Part shown: positions 1-7,531 of the stretch, piece after piece
How the letters are laid out: each line of letters opens with the position of its first letter
How positions within the stretch are numbered: position 1 is the first letter of the stretch
Assembly (NCBI GenBank): GCA_030523555.1
Contig: JAUNIH010000006.1
Span: forward strand, 1-47,686
Length of the DNA stretch: 47,686 nucleotides
Source: Erysipelotrichaceae bacterium
GTDB lineage: Bacteria; Bacillota_I; Bacilli_A; Erysipelotrichales; Erysipelotrichaceae
Direction: 5' to 3'
The notes under the pieces: model-generated
What the model was told of the DNA's origin: nothing
What the model saw: the letters and a program-made list of their open reading frames with translations, nothing else
Database searches by the model: none
Program-made: the position numbers and the translations under genes

Positions 1-43
1 CGATTACACTAACGTAAAGTGGGGGATTATTACATTTTCTTTT

Positions 44-54
44 TATAATATAAT
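44..54 (+). promoter_or_regulatory. Overlapping -10 boxes before trhP1
   Basis: Two overlapping TATAAT hexamers (44-49 and 49-54) lie 10-15 bases before the start codon at 65. No clear -35 box and no Shine-Dalgarno sequence are visible, so the mRNA may have almost no leader. The window edge limits what can be said. Confidence 0.4.
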
Positions 55-64
55 TAAATTAATT

Positions 65-943
65 ATGGAACTTGTAGTAACGATAAGAAGTTTTGATAAG
101 TACAGACAGTTTGTCCGTTTTTTTGATGGAATTATTATCGGTAAATATTTTACGAGTGCTTTTGATCTTTCTAAAGATGAAATGAAAGAACTTTCTGTTC
201 AATGTAAGAAAGATGATAAGAAATGTTATGTCGTAATAGATGATTTTATATCAGAAAATGATAAGTTATTCTTCTATGAATATTTTGATTTTGTTGTATC
301 TTTAAATCCTGATGGAATATATTTTCATGATCTGGCGGTTATGGATGCGGCTAAAAAATATGGAGTATTAAATAAGCTTATATATGATGGTAAGACCCTT
401 ATTTCTAACAGCTTGGAAGCTGCCTATTATCTTAATACCGGTATAGATTCTGTAGTAATCGCAAGAGAACTTACTTTGGAAGAGATTATGCCGATAATCA
501 TTATGAATAAGGATAGAGTTGATATGCAGCTATTCGGACATCTTAGAATGTCATATAGTAAGAGATGGTTTCTGAATAATTACTTTAAAGAGATAGATAC
601 CGAATATGATTACTATAAAAAAGAAAGTCTGACTATTACCGAAGAAAACAGAGACTATCATATGCCGATCTACGAAGATAAAAACGGGACCAAGATATAT
701 ACAGACTATATCTTTGACTGTTATGAAGAATATGAAAGTCTTAAGGATTATTTAAGAAGGGGAATTATAGATACACTGTTTGTATCTGATAAGGAAGTTA
801 TACAGTATTTAAGAGATTTAAGACGTATCAACAGATTCAATGCACAGTTTCTTAAATATTCATTTGAAAGAAAAAATCCTGAACATTATGGTACAGGATA
901 TCTATATGTAAAGACCAATAAGAGTAAAGATGAACAGGATTGA
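65..943 (+). CDS. U32-family small subunit, tRNA hydroxylation protein TrhP1-like
   Basis: This 292-residue protein resembles the smaller of the two U32-family proteins that sit side by side in Bacillota (YrrN/TrhP1 of Bacillus subtilis, about 309 residues). That family takes part in making 5-hydroxyuridine at the wobble position of certain tRNAs. Visible support is its position directly before a full U32 protein, a central stretch reading VVIARELTLEEI typical of the U32 barrel, and QLFGHLRMSYSKRWF after it. It lacks the cysteine-rich U32 signature of its neighbour, as expected for this paralogue. Its end overlaps the next gene by 14 bases, so the two are translationally coupled. The ATG at 65 has no ribosome-binding site. 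Confidence 0.7.
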   Translation: MELVVTIRSFDKYRQFVRFFDGIIIGKYFTSAFDLSKDEMKELSVQCKKDDKKCYVVIDDFISENDKLFFYEYFDFVVSLNPDGIYFHDLAVMDAAKKYGVLNKLIYDGKTLISNSLEAAYYLNTGIDSVVIARELTLEEIMPIIIMNKDRVDMQLFGHLRMSYSKRWFLNNYFKEIDTEYDYYKKESLTITEENRDYHMPIYEDKNGTKIYTDYIFDCYEEYESLKDYLRRGIIDTLFVSDKEVIQYLRDLRRINRFNAQFLKYSFERKNPEHYGTGYLYVKTNKSKDEQD

Positions 944-2135
944 ACTGCTGGCGCCTGCCAAGGATCTGGCAAAGGCTAAAATTGCGATAATGTATGGAGC
1001 GGATGCGGTATATATCGGCGGCAAACGTTTTTCTTTGCGTTATCGGGCTTCCAATTTTGAAATGGAAGATATTAAAGAATTATGTGAATTTGCGAAAAAA
1101 TATGAAAAGAAAGTCTATGTGACTGTCAATATGATCTTCCACGATGAAGATCTTATAGGTATAAAAGAATATCTTAAAGAATTAAAGGATGCGGGAGTTG
1201 ACGGTTTTATTATCTCCTCTGTATCTCTTATTCCGATTATTAAATCAGTAGCTCCTGGCGTAGAGATACATATGTCTACACAGCTTTCTACGGTTAATTC
1301 TTCAGCGGTAGAAGTATTAAGATCGTTCGGTGCCAAAAGGGTAGTCTTAGGTAGAGAATGCAGCATTGAAGAAATTGAAAAGATAGCTAAGAAGGTAGAT
1401 GTACCTTTAGAAGTCTTTATACATGGAGGCATGTGTTCAAACTATTCAGGAAGATGTACACTATCTAACCGTATGACTAATAGAGACGCCAACAGAGGTG
1501 GCTGTGCTCATTCATGCAGGTGGAAATATCATCTGTATGATGAAGATAAAGAAATAAGTAATGAAGAATGTCTTCTTTCTTTTTCAAGTAAGGATTTAAG
1601 GGCACCGGAATATATTGAAAGAATGATAGAGTGCGGTGTAGCTTCCTTAAAGATAGAAGGCAGAATGAAGTCTGAATACTATATAGCTCAGACTGTAAAG
1701 ACATATCGTAAGATGATAGATGAAATATATGAAAAAGGTCATCTTGATGAAGGCAGAATTGAATATTACGACAAAGAACTTGATAAGGCAGAAAACAGAC
1801 CGAGTGATGATGGCTTCCTGTCAGGAAAATGTGATGAAGATAAACATCTCTACGGCATAAACGGAGCTGGGGTAACTCATGATTATGTGGCATATGTTCA
1901 TAATTATGATGAAAATAGAGGTTTAGCGTTAATTGAAGTAAAAAATATCTTTAAGAGTGGAGATTCTTTAGAAGTATTTGGACCAAAGACTGATAATCTT
2001 CAGTTTAAGGCGGGACTGATATTTGATGATGAATGGAAGAAAGTAGATATCGCCAATAAACCGACACAGTTATTACTGATCAGGATACCTTTTAAAGTAT
2101 ATAAACACGATATGATCAGAAAGGTTAATGAATAA
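930..2135 (+). CDS. U32 family protein, tRNA hydroxylation protein TrhP2-like
   Basis: A 401-residue U32 protein, long annotated as a collagenase-like peptidase but now linked in Bacillus and E. coli to prephenate-dependent hydroxylation of wobble uridine in tRNA. It starts with the family opening ELLAPAKDLAKAKIAI. The U32 signature EVFIHGGMCSNYSGRC lies at residues 161-176, and four cysteines (C169, C176, C192, C196) fit the Fe-S site of the family. The C-terminal part (about 320-400) forms the usual small beta domain. The gene overlaps the gene before it by 14 bases and shares one base with the next (TAATG), marking an RNA-modification operon. The family assignment is firm; the tRNA role is by homology. 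Confidence 0.85.
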   Translation: MNRIELLAPAKDLAKAKIAIMYGADAVYIGGKRFSLRYRASNFEMEDIKELCEFAKKYEKKVYVTVNMIFHDEDLIGIKEYLKELKDAGVDGFIISSVSLIPIIKSVAPGVEIHMSTQLSTVNSSAVEVLRSFGAKRVVLGRECSIEEIEKIAKKVDVPLEVFIHGGMCSNYSGRCTLSNRMTNRDANRGGCAHSCRWKYHLYDEDKEISNEECLLSFSSKDLRAPEYIERMIECGVASLKIEGRMKSEYYIAQTVKTYRKMIDEIYEKGHLDEGRIEYYDKELDKAENRPSDDGFLSGKCDEDKHLYGINGAGVTHDYVAYVHNYDENRGLALIEVKNIFKSGDSLEVFGPKTDNLQFKAGLIFDDEWKKVDIANKPTQLLLIRIPFKVYKHDMIRKVNE

Positions 2136-2842
2136 TGATTATTGAAGGGGCAATATCGGTTAAAGCGGCAATCGAATCTAAAAAAAGAAAGATTGAAAAA
2201 GTATATATCAGAAATGATAAGAGTACTAAAGATCTTAAGTATATCGAAAGAATATGTCTTAGAAACAATATCCCGGTAATTAAGGAAGATAAAGAAACAA
2301 TCATGAATCTTTCTTCATCCAAAAGTTCTGGAGGTATTATTGCGCTGGCTGATATAAGAAAAATAGATGAATTTGATAATGGGGATATCTTTTTTCTTGA
2401 TGGGATAAAAGATCCTTTTAACTTAGGATATTCGATGCGTACCTTATATGCCTTTGGCTTTAGAAATGTCTTACTTAATAAAAGAGATTATTCCTTAATG
2501 GAAGCTCAGCTTTTAAAATCATCAGCTGGAGCCTACGATAAATTAAATATTCAGATTGCGGAAGATGAAATATCTATTTTAAATGAATATAAGAATAAGG
2601 GATATCATTTATACGGTTTATTCAGAGGGGATAACAGTAAAGATGTCTTTGATTGTGTCTTTGATGATAAATCTTTATTTATCCTGGGTGGCGAAAAAAG
2701 AGGGATATCTAGAGAGATATTATCATTATGTGATGAATATCTTTATATATCATATGGATCTGATTTCCGTAATGCCCTTAATGCCTGTGCAGCCTTAGAT
2801 GTCGTGGCGACACTTTTATATAAACAAAGGAAAGATAAATGA
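2135..2842 (+). CDS. Divergent TrmH/SpoU-family RNA methyltransferase (paralogue 1)
   Basis: This 235-residue protein has the architecture of SpoU/TrmH 2'-O-ribose methyltransferases: an N-terminal substrate-binding part, then the knotted SPOUT domain. Motif 1 reads DPFNLGYSMRTL (about residue 91), motif 2 reads LGGEKRGIS (about 188). Motif 3, normally with SLN-V-A, reads RNALNACAALDVVATLLY, so the usual serine is alanine. Its RNA target cannot be told. Start shares one base with the previous stop; its own stop overlaps the next gene by four bases (ATGA). Together with the following gene it forms a tandem pair of SpoU paralogues behind the U32 genes, probably all one transcript. Confidence 0.8.
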   Translation: MIIEGAISVKAAIESKKRKIEKVYIRNDKSTKDLKYIERICLRNNIPVIKEDKETIMNLSSSKSSGGIIALADIRKIDEFDNGDIFFLDGIKDPFNLGYSMRTLYAFGFRNVLLNKRDYSLMEAQLLKSSAGAYDKLNIQIAEDEISILNEYKNKGYHLYGLFRGDNSKDVFDCVFDDKSLFILGGEKRGISREILSLCDEYLYISYGSDFRNALNACAALDVVATLLYKQRKDK

Positions 2843-3552
2843 TAACCTCATTAGAAAATAAAACAGTTAAAGAGCTTTATAAGCTTCATCAGAAGAAATA
2901 CAGAACTGATCATTTTCTTCTTTTAAATGAAGAGCTCATTTTAAAGGCATTAGAGGCCGATAAACTTGAAAGACTCATCTATACAGGGGAGAAACCTTTT
3001 GACTTTGATAACGTTTTGGAAGTATCTCAGGAAGTACTTGATAAGATAGCCAAAAAAGAAGGTTTAAGCTATATCGGTGTTGGTAAAAGAATCAAAGAAA
3101 AAAAAGATTATGGAAAAAGAGTAATACTGTTAGATCATCTTCAGGATCCTTTGAATATTGGCAGGATTATGGAGTCATGTCTTTTATTCGGGTATGATTC
3201 TTTAATCATATCGAGGGGAAGCGCGGATATCTATAATGAAAAATGTCTGGAAAACTCTAAGGGTGGTATATATTCCTTAAATATAAGTCATGGGGATCTG
3301 ATAGAAGAAATAGATAATCTTAAAAAAGAAGGCTTTATGGTTTACGCTACCGGCTTAAAGGATAATACGAAGGAACTTCATGAACTTGATAAAAGCGAAA
3401 AGATGGCGTTTGTCTTAGGAAATGAAGGAAGTGGCGTAAGCGAAGAAGTAATGAATAAGGCTGATTATATTGTAAAGATAGATATGTGCAATATTGATTC
3501 TTTAAATGTCGCAATGGCTGCGAGTATCTGTATGTATGAATTTAGTAGGTAA
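2839..3552 (+). CDS. TrmH/SpoU-family RNA methyltransferase (paralogue 2)
   Basis: A 237-residue SpoU methyltransferase with more canonical motifs than its upstream neighbour: LDHLQDPLNIGRIME (motif 1, about residue 98), VLGNEGSGVSEEV (motif 2, about 193) and DSLNVAMAASICMYE (motif 3, about 219). Such enzymes transfer a methyl group from S-adenosylmethionine to a 2'-hydroxyl in rRNA or tRNA; RlmB-like activity is possible but not proven here. It is the last gene of the four-gene RNA-modification operon and overlaps the previous gene by four bases. Its 3' end overlaps the convergent acylphosphatase gene by 11 bases. Confidence 0.85.
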   Translation: MITSLENKTVKELYKLHQKKYRTDHFLLLNEELILKALEADKLERLIYTGEKPFDFDNVLEVSQEVLDKIAKKEGLSYIGVGKRIKEKKDYGKRVILLDHLQDPLNIGRIMESCLLFGYDSLIISRGSADIYNEKCLENSKGGIYSLNISHGDLIEEIDNLKKEGFMVYATGLKDNTKELHELDKSEKMAFVLGNEGSGVSEEVMNKADYIVKIDMCNIDSLNVAMAASICMYEFSR

Positions 3553-3805
3553 CTTTAAATTCTGTTTCATCCTTTAAAGGAAGTTCTTTGATGGAATAAT
3601 CGATGACATTGATAAAACGATCTCCTTCAAGGGATTTTTTAAAGAATTCATCGACATCTTCGCCCTGTACTTCAGCTTCTACGTTACCGTTATTCATATT
3701 GCGTACATAACCGGTGATATTGTATTTTAATGCGAGTCTATAGATATAGTAACGGAAGCCTACTCCCTGAACTCTGCCTTCATAGACGATATAATATCTT
3801 TTCAT
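3542..3805 (-). CDS. acyP: Acylphosphatase
   Basis: An 87-residue acylphosphatase, the usual length, hydrolysing carboxyl-phosphate bonds such as those of acetyl phosphate or 1,3-bisphosphoglycerate in the cytoplasm. The signature GRVQGVGFRYY holds the phosphate-binding arginine R18, and GYVRNMNNGNVE holds the catalytic asparagine N36. The C-terminal strand ETEFKVTY also fits. It is a lone gene on the minus strand, convergent with the RNA methyltransferase and sharing its last 11 bases. Divergent from the membrane protein at 3847, with about 40 AT-rich bases between that must hold both promoters. Confidence 0.93.
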   Translation of the reverse strand: MKRYYIVYEGRVQGVGFRYYIYRLALKYNITGYVRNMNNGNVEAEVQGEDVDEFFKKSLEGDRFINVIDYSIKELPLKDETEFKVTY

Positions 3806-3846
3806 GATTTAAATATATCATTTCTGCATTATGATTAAAGTAGTTT

Positions 3847-4275
3847 ATGTTATATCACCTGATACAGTTTAGCTGGGGTTTACCTCAGAATATCATCGGA
3901 TTGTTTATGTATCTTATTATGTTTAATAAGAAACATTTCCGTTACCATAAGGCCTATGTTACAGTATGGGATTTAAAGGTATCCTTATCGATGGGACAGT
4001 ATCTTTTTGTATCGAAGAACTATAACCGCTATCTTCTTATGCATGAATACGGGCACTCATTTCAGTCATTATATCTTGGACCGTTTTATCTCATTCTGGT
4101 CGGGATACCATCTATGATATGGTGTAAGGCTGGTATTATGGAAAATTACCGTAAAAGACATAATATCAGTTATTATGATGCGCCATTTGAAGCTAATGCG
4201 AATAAACTTGGAAGGATACATGTCTATAAAGTAAAAAGGGAGGACGAAAGCTATGAAGAAGATAATATTTCTTGA
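3847..4275 (+). CDS. Small membrane protein with HExxH zinc-peptidase-like motif
   Basis: A 142-residue protein with a hydrophobic N-terminal segment (about 10-28), a middle soluble part, the motif HEYGHSFQS (H66, E67, H70) and a second hydrophobic segment (about 77-95, LGPFYLILVGIPSMIW). HExxH is the zinc-binding helix of many metallopeptidases. After the second membrane segment it has a conserved-looking tail with an acidic residue (YDAPFEANANKLG) that could supply a third ligand. Proteins of this layout occur in gut Bacillota and Bacteroidota as uncharacterised. Function is unknown; a small membrane metalloprotease is an inference. It overlaps the HAD gene by 23 bases. Confidence 0.65.
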   Translation: MLYHLIQFSWGLPQNIIGLFMYLIMFNKKHFRYHKAYVTVWDLKVSLSMGQYLFVSKNYNRYLLMHEYGHSFQSLYLGPFYLILVGIPSMIWCKAGIMENYRKRHNISYYDAPFEANANKLGRIHVYKVKREDESYEEDNIS

Positions 4276-5077
4276 TGTGGATGGAACTTTAATCGATTAT
4301 AAAAGACACTTACCATCTTCAGCTGCCGATGCCATAAATAAGGCAAGAAAAAACGGTCATCTGGTATTTATCTGTACAGGATGTTCAAAAGGGGAGATCC
4401 TTGATCATCATTTCCCGATGGAACTTGATGGAATGATAGGTGCCAATGGGGGCTATATTGAATATCATGATGAAGTAATATTCCATAAGAGCTTCAGTAG
4501 AGAACAGATAGAACGCTTTGTGAACTGGTGTGAGTCAAGGGATCTCGCATTTCATCTTGAATGTGATGAAGGAATGTTTGGCTGTCCTGGATATATGGAA
4601 AAGGCCAAATATGCCTTCTATCAGTACGTTCATGGTAGAGGCGCAGTAATGCCTGAAGACTATAACGAAGACTTTGGCATAATTGAGACAGATAACTTTT
4701 ACAGGGATGATGTCAACAAGGTTGACTATGTGATTAAGACGATGGAAGACCTTGAAGACTGCAAGAAAGAATTCCCTGATATGAAATGTCTTTCCTGGGG
4801 AGGTAAAGGTGGAGATCCATTATTCGGGGATATCGGTTTAAACGGTATCGATAAGCTTACAGGTATTAAATATGTACTGGATTATCTTGGTATAGATAAA
4901 AAAGATACGATAGGTTTTGGTGATGCGAAAGTAGATGTGCCGATGTTTGAGATATGTGATTATTCTGTAGCCATGGGTAATGGTGATGAGATATGTAAAA
5001 ATGCCGCTGATTATATAACGGATGATGTCAATAATGATGGATTATATAAGGCATTTGAAAAACTGGGATTAATATAG
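4253..5077 (+). CDS. Cof-type HAD-superfamily phosphatase
   Basis: A 274-residue HAD IIB (Cof/YbhA-type) phosphatase. Motif I is FLDVDGTLID with nucleophile D8 and acid/base D10; motif II threonine lies in FICTGCSK; motif IV is GFGDAKVDVPMF. The cap region between about residues 85 and 190 is the C2 type. Members dephosphorylate sugar phosphates, FMN or pyridoxal phosphate; the substrate here is not predictable. The start at 4253 follows GGGAGGACGAAAGCT, a good ribosome-binding site lying inside the upstream gene. A strong terminator follows at 5131-5160. Confidence 0.88.
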   Translation: MKKIIFLDVDGTLIDYKRHLPSSAADAINKARKNGHLVFICTGCSKGEILDHHFPMELDGMIGANGGYIEYHDEVIFHKSFSREQIERFVNWCESRDLAFHLECDEGMFGCPGYMEKAKYAFYQYVHGRGAVMPEDYNEDFGIIETDNFYRDDVNKVDYVIKTMEDLEDCKKEFPDMKCLSWGGKGGDPLFGDIGLNGIDKLTGIKYVLDYLGIDKKDTIGFGDAKVDVPMFEICDYSVAMGNGDEICKNAADYITDDVNNDGLYKAFEKLGLI

Positions 5078-5130
5078 GAAGTACACCATCTGATGTGCAG
5101 ATAGCGTGTAAACTCAATACCAGATTGTGT

Positions 5131-5160
5131 AAAGGACATCGTTTATTGCGATGTCCTTTT
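5131..5160 (+). terminator. Rho-independent terminator after the HAD gene
   Basis: An 11-bp perfect stem, AAAGGACATCG (5131-5141) with CGATGTCCTTT (5149-5159), a 7-base loop, and a T-rich tail. It closes the operon 3847-5077. Confidence 0.9.
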
Positions 5161-5334
5161 AGTAAGTGCTAATACAAATACAGGGTTTACTTAAAAAACA
5201 GATATGAGTTTTACCTCGGCAATTAGCTCTGAATTATTAATTATATTTAGTTCAGAAATTTTGAAGATTTAATAATTAATGGGCGAAAATGCATTTAAAA
5301 AATAAGTTATCGCCCAATAATAAGGAAAGTTATT
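5161..5334. other. AT-rich leader-like stretch before an ATPase gene stump
   Basis: No gene is visible. The stretch holds a short inverted repeat TCTGAA/TTCAGA (about 5228-5256), AT-rich repeats around ATTAATTAT, and a GGGCGA (5281-5286) / TCGCCC (5310-5315) stem just before a ribosome-binding-like AAGGAAAG. It is probably the old 5' region of the truncated gene at 5335. Confidence 0.4.
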
Positions 5335-5406
5335 ATGATTGGAAGAGAAAAAGAACGTCGTGAGCTAGATAGATTATACAATTCCGGTCGAGCTATTTTA
5401 ATATAA
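5335..5406 (+). pseudogene. N-terminal stump of an AAA-type ATPase gene
   Basis: A 23-codon frame reads MIGREKERRELDRLYNSG and then stops. That opening is characteristic of the archaeal-type ATP-binding proteins (DUF234-linked AAA ATPases), where it is followed by a Walker A motif and some 400 more residues. Here the similarity ends after about 19 residues and a terminator begins at the stop codon. A ribosome-binding-like AAGGAAAG precedes it. The best reading is that the gene was deleted, leaving the start. A true micropeptide is possible but less likely. Confidence 0.65.
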
Positions 5407-5429
5407 AAACGGATCCGAGATCCGTTTTT
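5405..5429. terminator. Bidirectional terminator before darA
   Basis: AAAAACGGATC (5405-5415) pairs with GATCCGTTTTT (5419-5429) around a CGA loop. A-tract and T-tract flank it symmetrically, so it can end darA transcription from the minus strand and anything from the plus strand. Confidence 0.88.
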
Positions 5430-5431
5430 GT

Positions 5432-5755
5432 TTAGAGTTTTATAAAGTTTTCAACGTTCAGAATGAAGATGGTAGCTCCTCCGATTTCTACTTCTATCGG
5501 ATAGGATACCAGGCTTGACATATCCATAGACATTGAAGCCGGTACAGCTTCTTTTCTTCTCTTGGATTCAGAGCCGATGATTTCAATTGCGTGTTCTACC
5601 TTTTCATCTTCACAGCCTATTAACAGAGTAGTATTTCCTGAAGAAAGGAATCCACCTGTAGTAGCTAAACGTGTAACGTGATATGAGGCCTTGTTTAATG
5701 CGCTTGTACATGCCTTTGTATCATCATTTGAAATTATGGCCAATATAAGTTTCAT
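5432..5755 (-). CDS. darA: Cyclic-di-AMP receptor DarA (PstA, PII-like)
   Basis: A 107-residue PII-like trimeric protein that binds cyclic di-AMP in Bacillota; its downstream target is still unclear in the family. The opening MKLILAIISNDDTKAC, the TGGFLSSGNTTLLIGCED strand-loop region (about residues 34-51) and the end VEVEIGGATIFILNVENF-like tail match the family (former DUF970). The start is taken at 5755 because AGCGGAGGTTTATTTATG gives a strong ribosome-binding site there; a longer frame to 5830 has none. It stands alone, ended by the bidirectional terminator at 5405-5429, and is divergent from ftsE. Confidence 0.9.
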   Translation of the reverse strand: MKLILAIISNDDTKACTSALNKASYHVTRLATTGGFLSSGNTTLLIGCEDEKVEHAIEIIGSESKRRKEAVPASMSMDMSSLVSYPIEVEIGGATIFILNVENFIKL

Positions 5756-5850
5756 AAATAAACCTCCGCTTATCTTCTTAACATTATTATAAACTAATGT
5801 GAAGAATATATGAAAAAGTGTTTTACACATTTTTTAATATTTATAATAAA

Positions 5851-5859
5851 TGATATAAT
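5851..5859 (+). promoter_or_regulatory. Extended -10 promoter of the ftsEX operon
   Basis: TGATATAAT is an extended -10 box (TGnTATAAT). It ends only 8 bases before the ATG at 5868 and no Shine-Dalgarno sequence lies between, so the transcript would start within about two bases of the start codon. Confidence 0.6.
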
Positions 5860-5867
5860 TTTTTAGT

Positions 5868-6635
5868 ATGATAGAACTTAAAAATGTAAGTAAGACCTAT
5901 AAGAATGGTACACATGCGCTTTATGATGTAAATCTTAAAGTGGAAGATGGTGAATTTGTATATATTGTCGGACCTACAGGTTCAGGCAAATCAACTCTAA
6001 TAAAACTGCTGGATGGTGAAGAGATTCCTACAAAGGGAACAGTAACTGTATCCGGTGTAAATGTAGGACGTTTAAGAAGGGGTAAGGTATACCTTTACCG
6101 CAGAAAGATTGGGGTAGTCTTCCAGGATTATCTTCTTTTACCTGAAAAGACAGTCTATGAAAATGTGGCATACGCCTTGGAAGTTATTGATATGCCAGAT
6201 GATAAAATCAGAAAAAGAGTAAGACATGTCTTAAAACTTGTGGGACTTGCGGATAAATCTAACTCCAAACCTCGTGAATTATCAGGTGGCCAGAGACAGC
6301 GAGTAAGTATTGCCCGTGCCATTGCCAAAAAACCGGCTATTCTTATCGCGGACGAGCCCACAGGAAGCTTAGATCCTGTTACCTCAAACGATATAATCAC
6401 CTTACTTGAAAAGATCAACGTGGAAGAAAAGACCACGGTTTTGGTTGTTACACATGATAATCTTATGGTCAAAAGACATCCTAAGCGTCTTATTTCCATT
6501 GAATCAGGTCATATTACCAAGGATAAACCTTATGAACCTACAGTTAAGGCCTATGTAGCTGATCCTAATGCGAAGAAGGTTATGGAAGAAACTGTAGAAA
6601 TCAAAGGCAAGAGAAAGAAAGAGGCTGAACAATGA
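5868..6635 (+). CDS. ftsE: Cell division ABC ATPase FtsE
   Basis: A 255-residue ABC ATPase. Walker A is GPTGSGKST (residues 35-43), the signature is LSGGQRQR, and Walker B is ILIADEPTG followed by the H-loop in VVTHD. FtsE drives the membrane protein FtsX, which relays the ATP cycle across the membrane to a peptidoglycan hydrolase during growth or division. The usual length is about 228; here a charged tail (about 230-255, ending in ETVEIKGKRKKEAEQ) is added. It overlaps ftsX by four bases (ATGA). No ribosome-binding site precedes the start; see the promoter at 5851. Confidence 0.95.
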   Translation: MIELKNVSKTYKNGTHALYDVNLKVEDGEFVYIVGPTGSGKSTLIKLLDGEEIPTKGTVTVSGVNVGRLRRGKVYLYRRKIGVVFQDYLLLPEKTVYENVAYALEVIDMPDDKIRKRVRHVLKLVGLADKSNSKPRELSGGQRQRVSIARAIAKKPAILIADEPTGSLDPVTSNDIITLLEKINVEEKTTVLVVTHDNLMVKRHPKRLISIESGHITKDKPYEPTVKAYVADPNAKKVMEETVEIKGKRKKEAEQ

Positions 6636-7531
6636 GATTCTTCAGACGTTTTTTCAGACATATAAGAGATGGTTTCAGTGGCGTATTCCGCCATTTTTCG
6701 ATGGCTTTTTCTTCAATGTCAGCTGTTTCGATAACTTTATTATTAGTCGGTGTCTTTGCGGCTTTTGCGATAAATGTGAACTTCCTTACTCAGGAGATTC
6801 AGTCCAATATATCTTTAGTATGTCTTATTGATTATTCCGCAGATGAAGCTACAAAAACAAATATAGAAAATGAAATAAAGAAGATTGACGGTATAAGCAC
6901 CATTGAATACCGTACCAAGGATCAGGAATTTGACTATTATAAAGAGACTTATCCTGAACTGGCAGAATTCTCTGAATACTACCGTGAAGATAATCCTTTC
7001 CATGATACCTTTATCGTCTATATGAACGATAACGCAAGTCTTGAAAATATCAAATCATCAATCTCCAAGATAAGCGGTATCTCATCTGTAGAAGATGGTG
7101 GTTCAAATACCTATACTTTAATATCTATTTTAAGATCAACCAGAATCGCGGGGCTCGCCCTGATTGGGGCTCTTGTAGCTCTGGCGGTATATCTTATCTA
7201 TAACACGATCAAGATTACGATTTCGGCAAGAAAAGATGAAATTACAATCATGCGTACGGTCGGTGCCAAAAACAGTTATATCCGTGCACCATTCCTTGTA
7301 GAAGGTATAATCATCGGTATTATCGGATCACTTCTTCCGATTGGAATTATTATTTATCTCTACTACCGTCTCTATGAATTTACCGGTGGTGTTCTGGCGG
7401 GTGTTATAACCCTTGTTCCGGTATATCCATACGCCATTTATCTTGGTGTAGGCTTACTCGTTATCGGTATAGTTGTAGGATGGATCGGATCATTTATTTC
7501 CGTATGCCGCTTCCTGAGGTTGACACGCTGA
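6632..7531 (+). CDS. ftsX: Cell division protein FtsX
   Basis: A 299-residue FtsX: a cytoplasmic N-terminus, transmembrane helix 1 at about 24-46, a roughly 120-residue extracellular domain, then three more helices (about 178-200, 225-250, 270-292). The extracellular loop is the part that engages and activates a coiled-coil hydrolase in Gram-positive bacteria. It is flanked by ftsE and a PcsB-like hydrolase gene, precisely the expected partners. Start overlaps ftsE by four bases and its stop shares one base with the next ATG. Confidence 0.94.
   Translation: MRFFRRFFRHIRDGFSGVFRHFSMAFSSMSAVSITLLLVGVFAAFAINVNFLTQEIQSNISLVCLIDYSADEATKTNIENEIKKIDGISTIEYRTKDQEFDYYKETYPELAEFSEYYREDNPFHDTFIVYMNDNASLENIKSSISKISGISSVEDGGSNTYTLISILRSTRIAGLALIGALVALAVYLIYNTIKITISARKDEITIMRTVGAKNSYIRAPFLVEGIIIGIIGSLLPIGIIIYLYYRLYEFTGGVLAGVITLVPVYPYAIYLGVGLLVIGIVVGWIGSFISVCRFLRLTR

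Noticed and set aside
5225..5281. AT-rich inverted repeats as an operator
   Set aside because: ATTAATTAT-type matches arise easily by chance in such composition and no intact gene follows.
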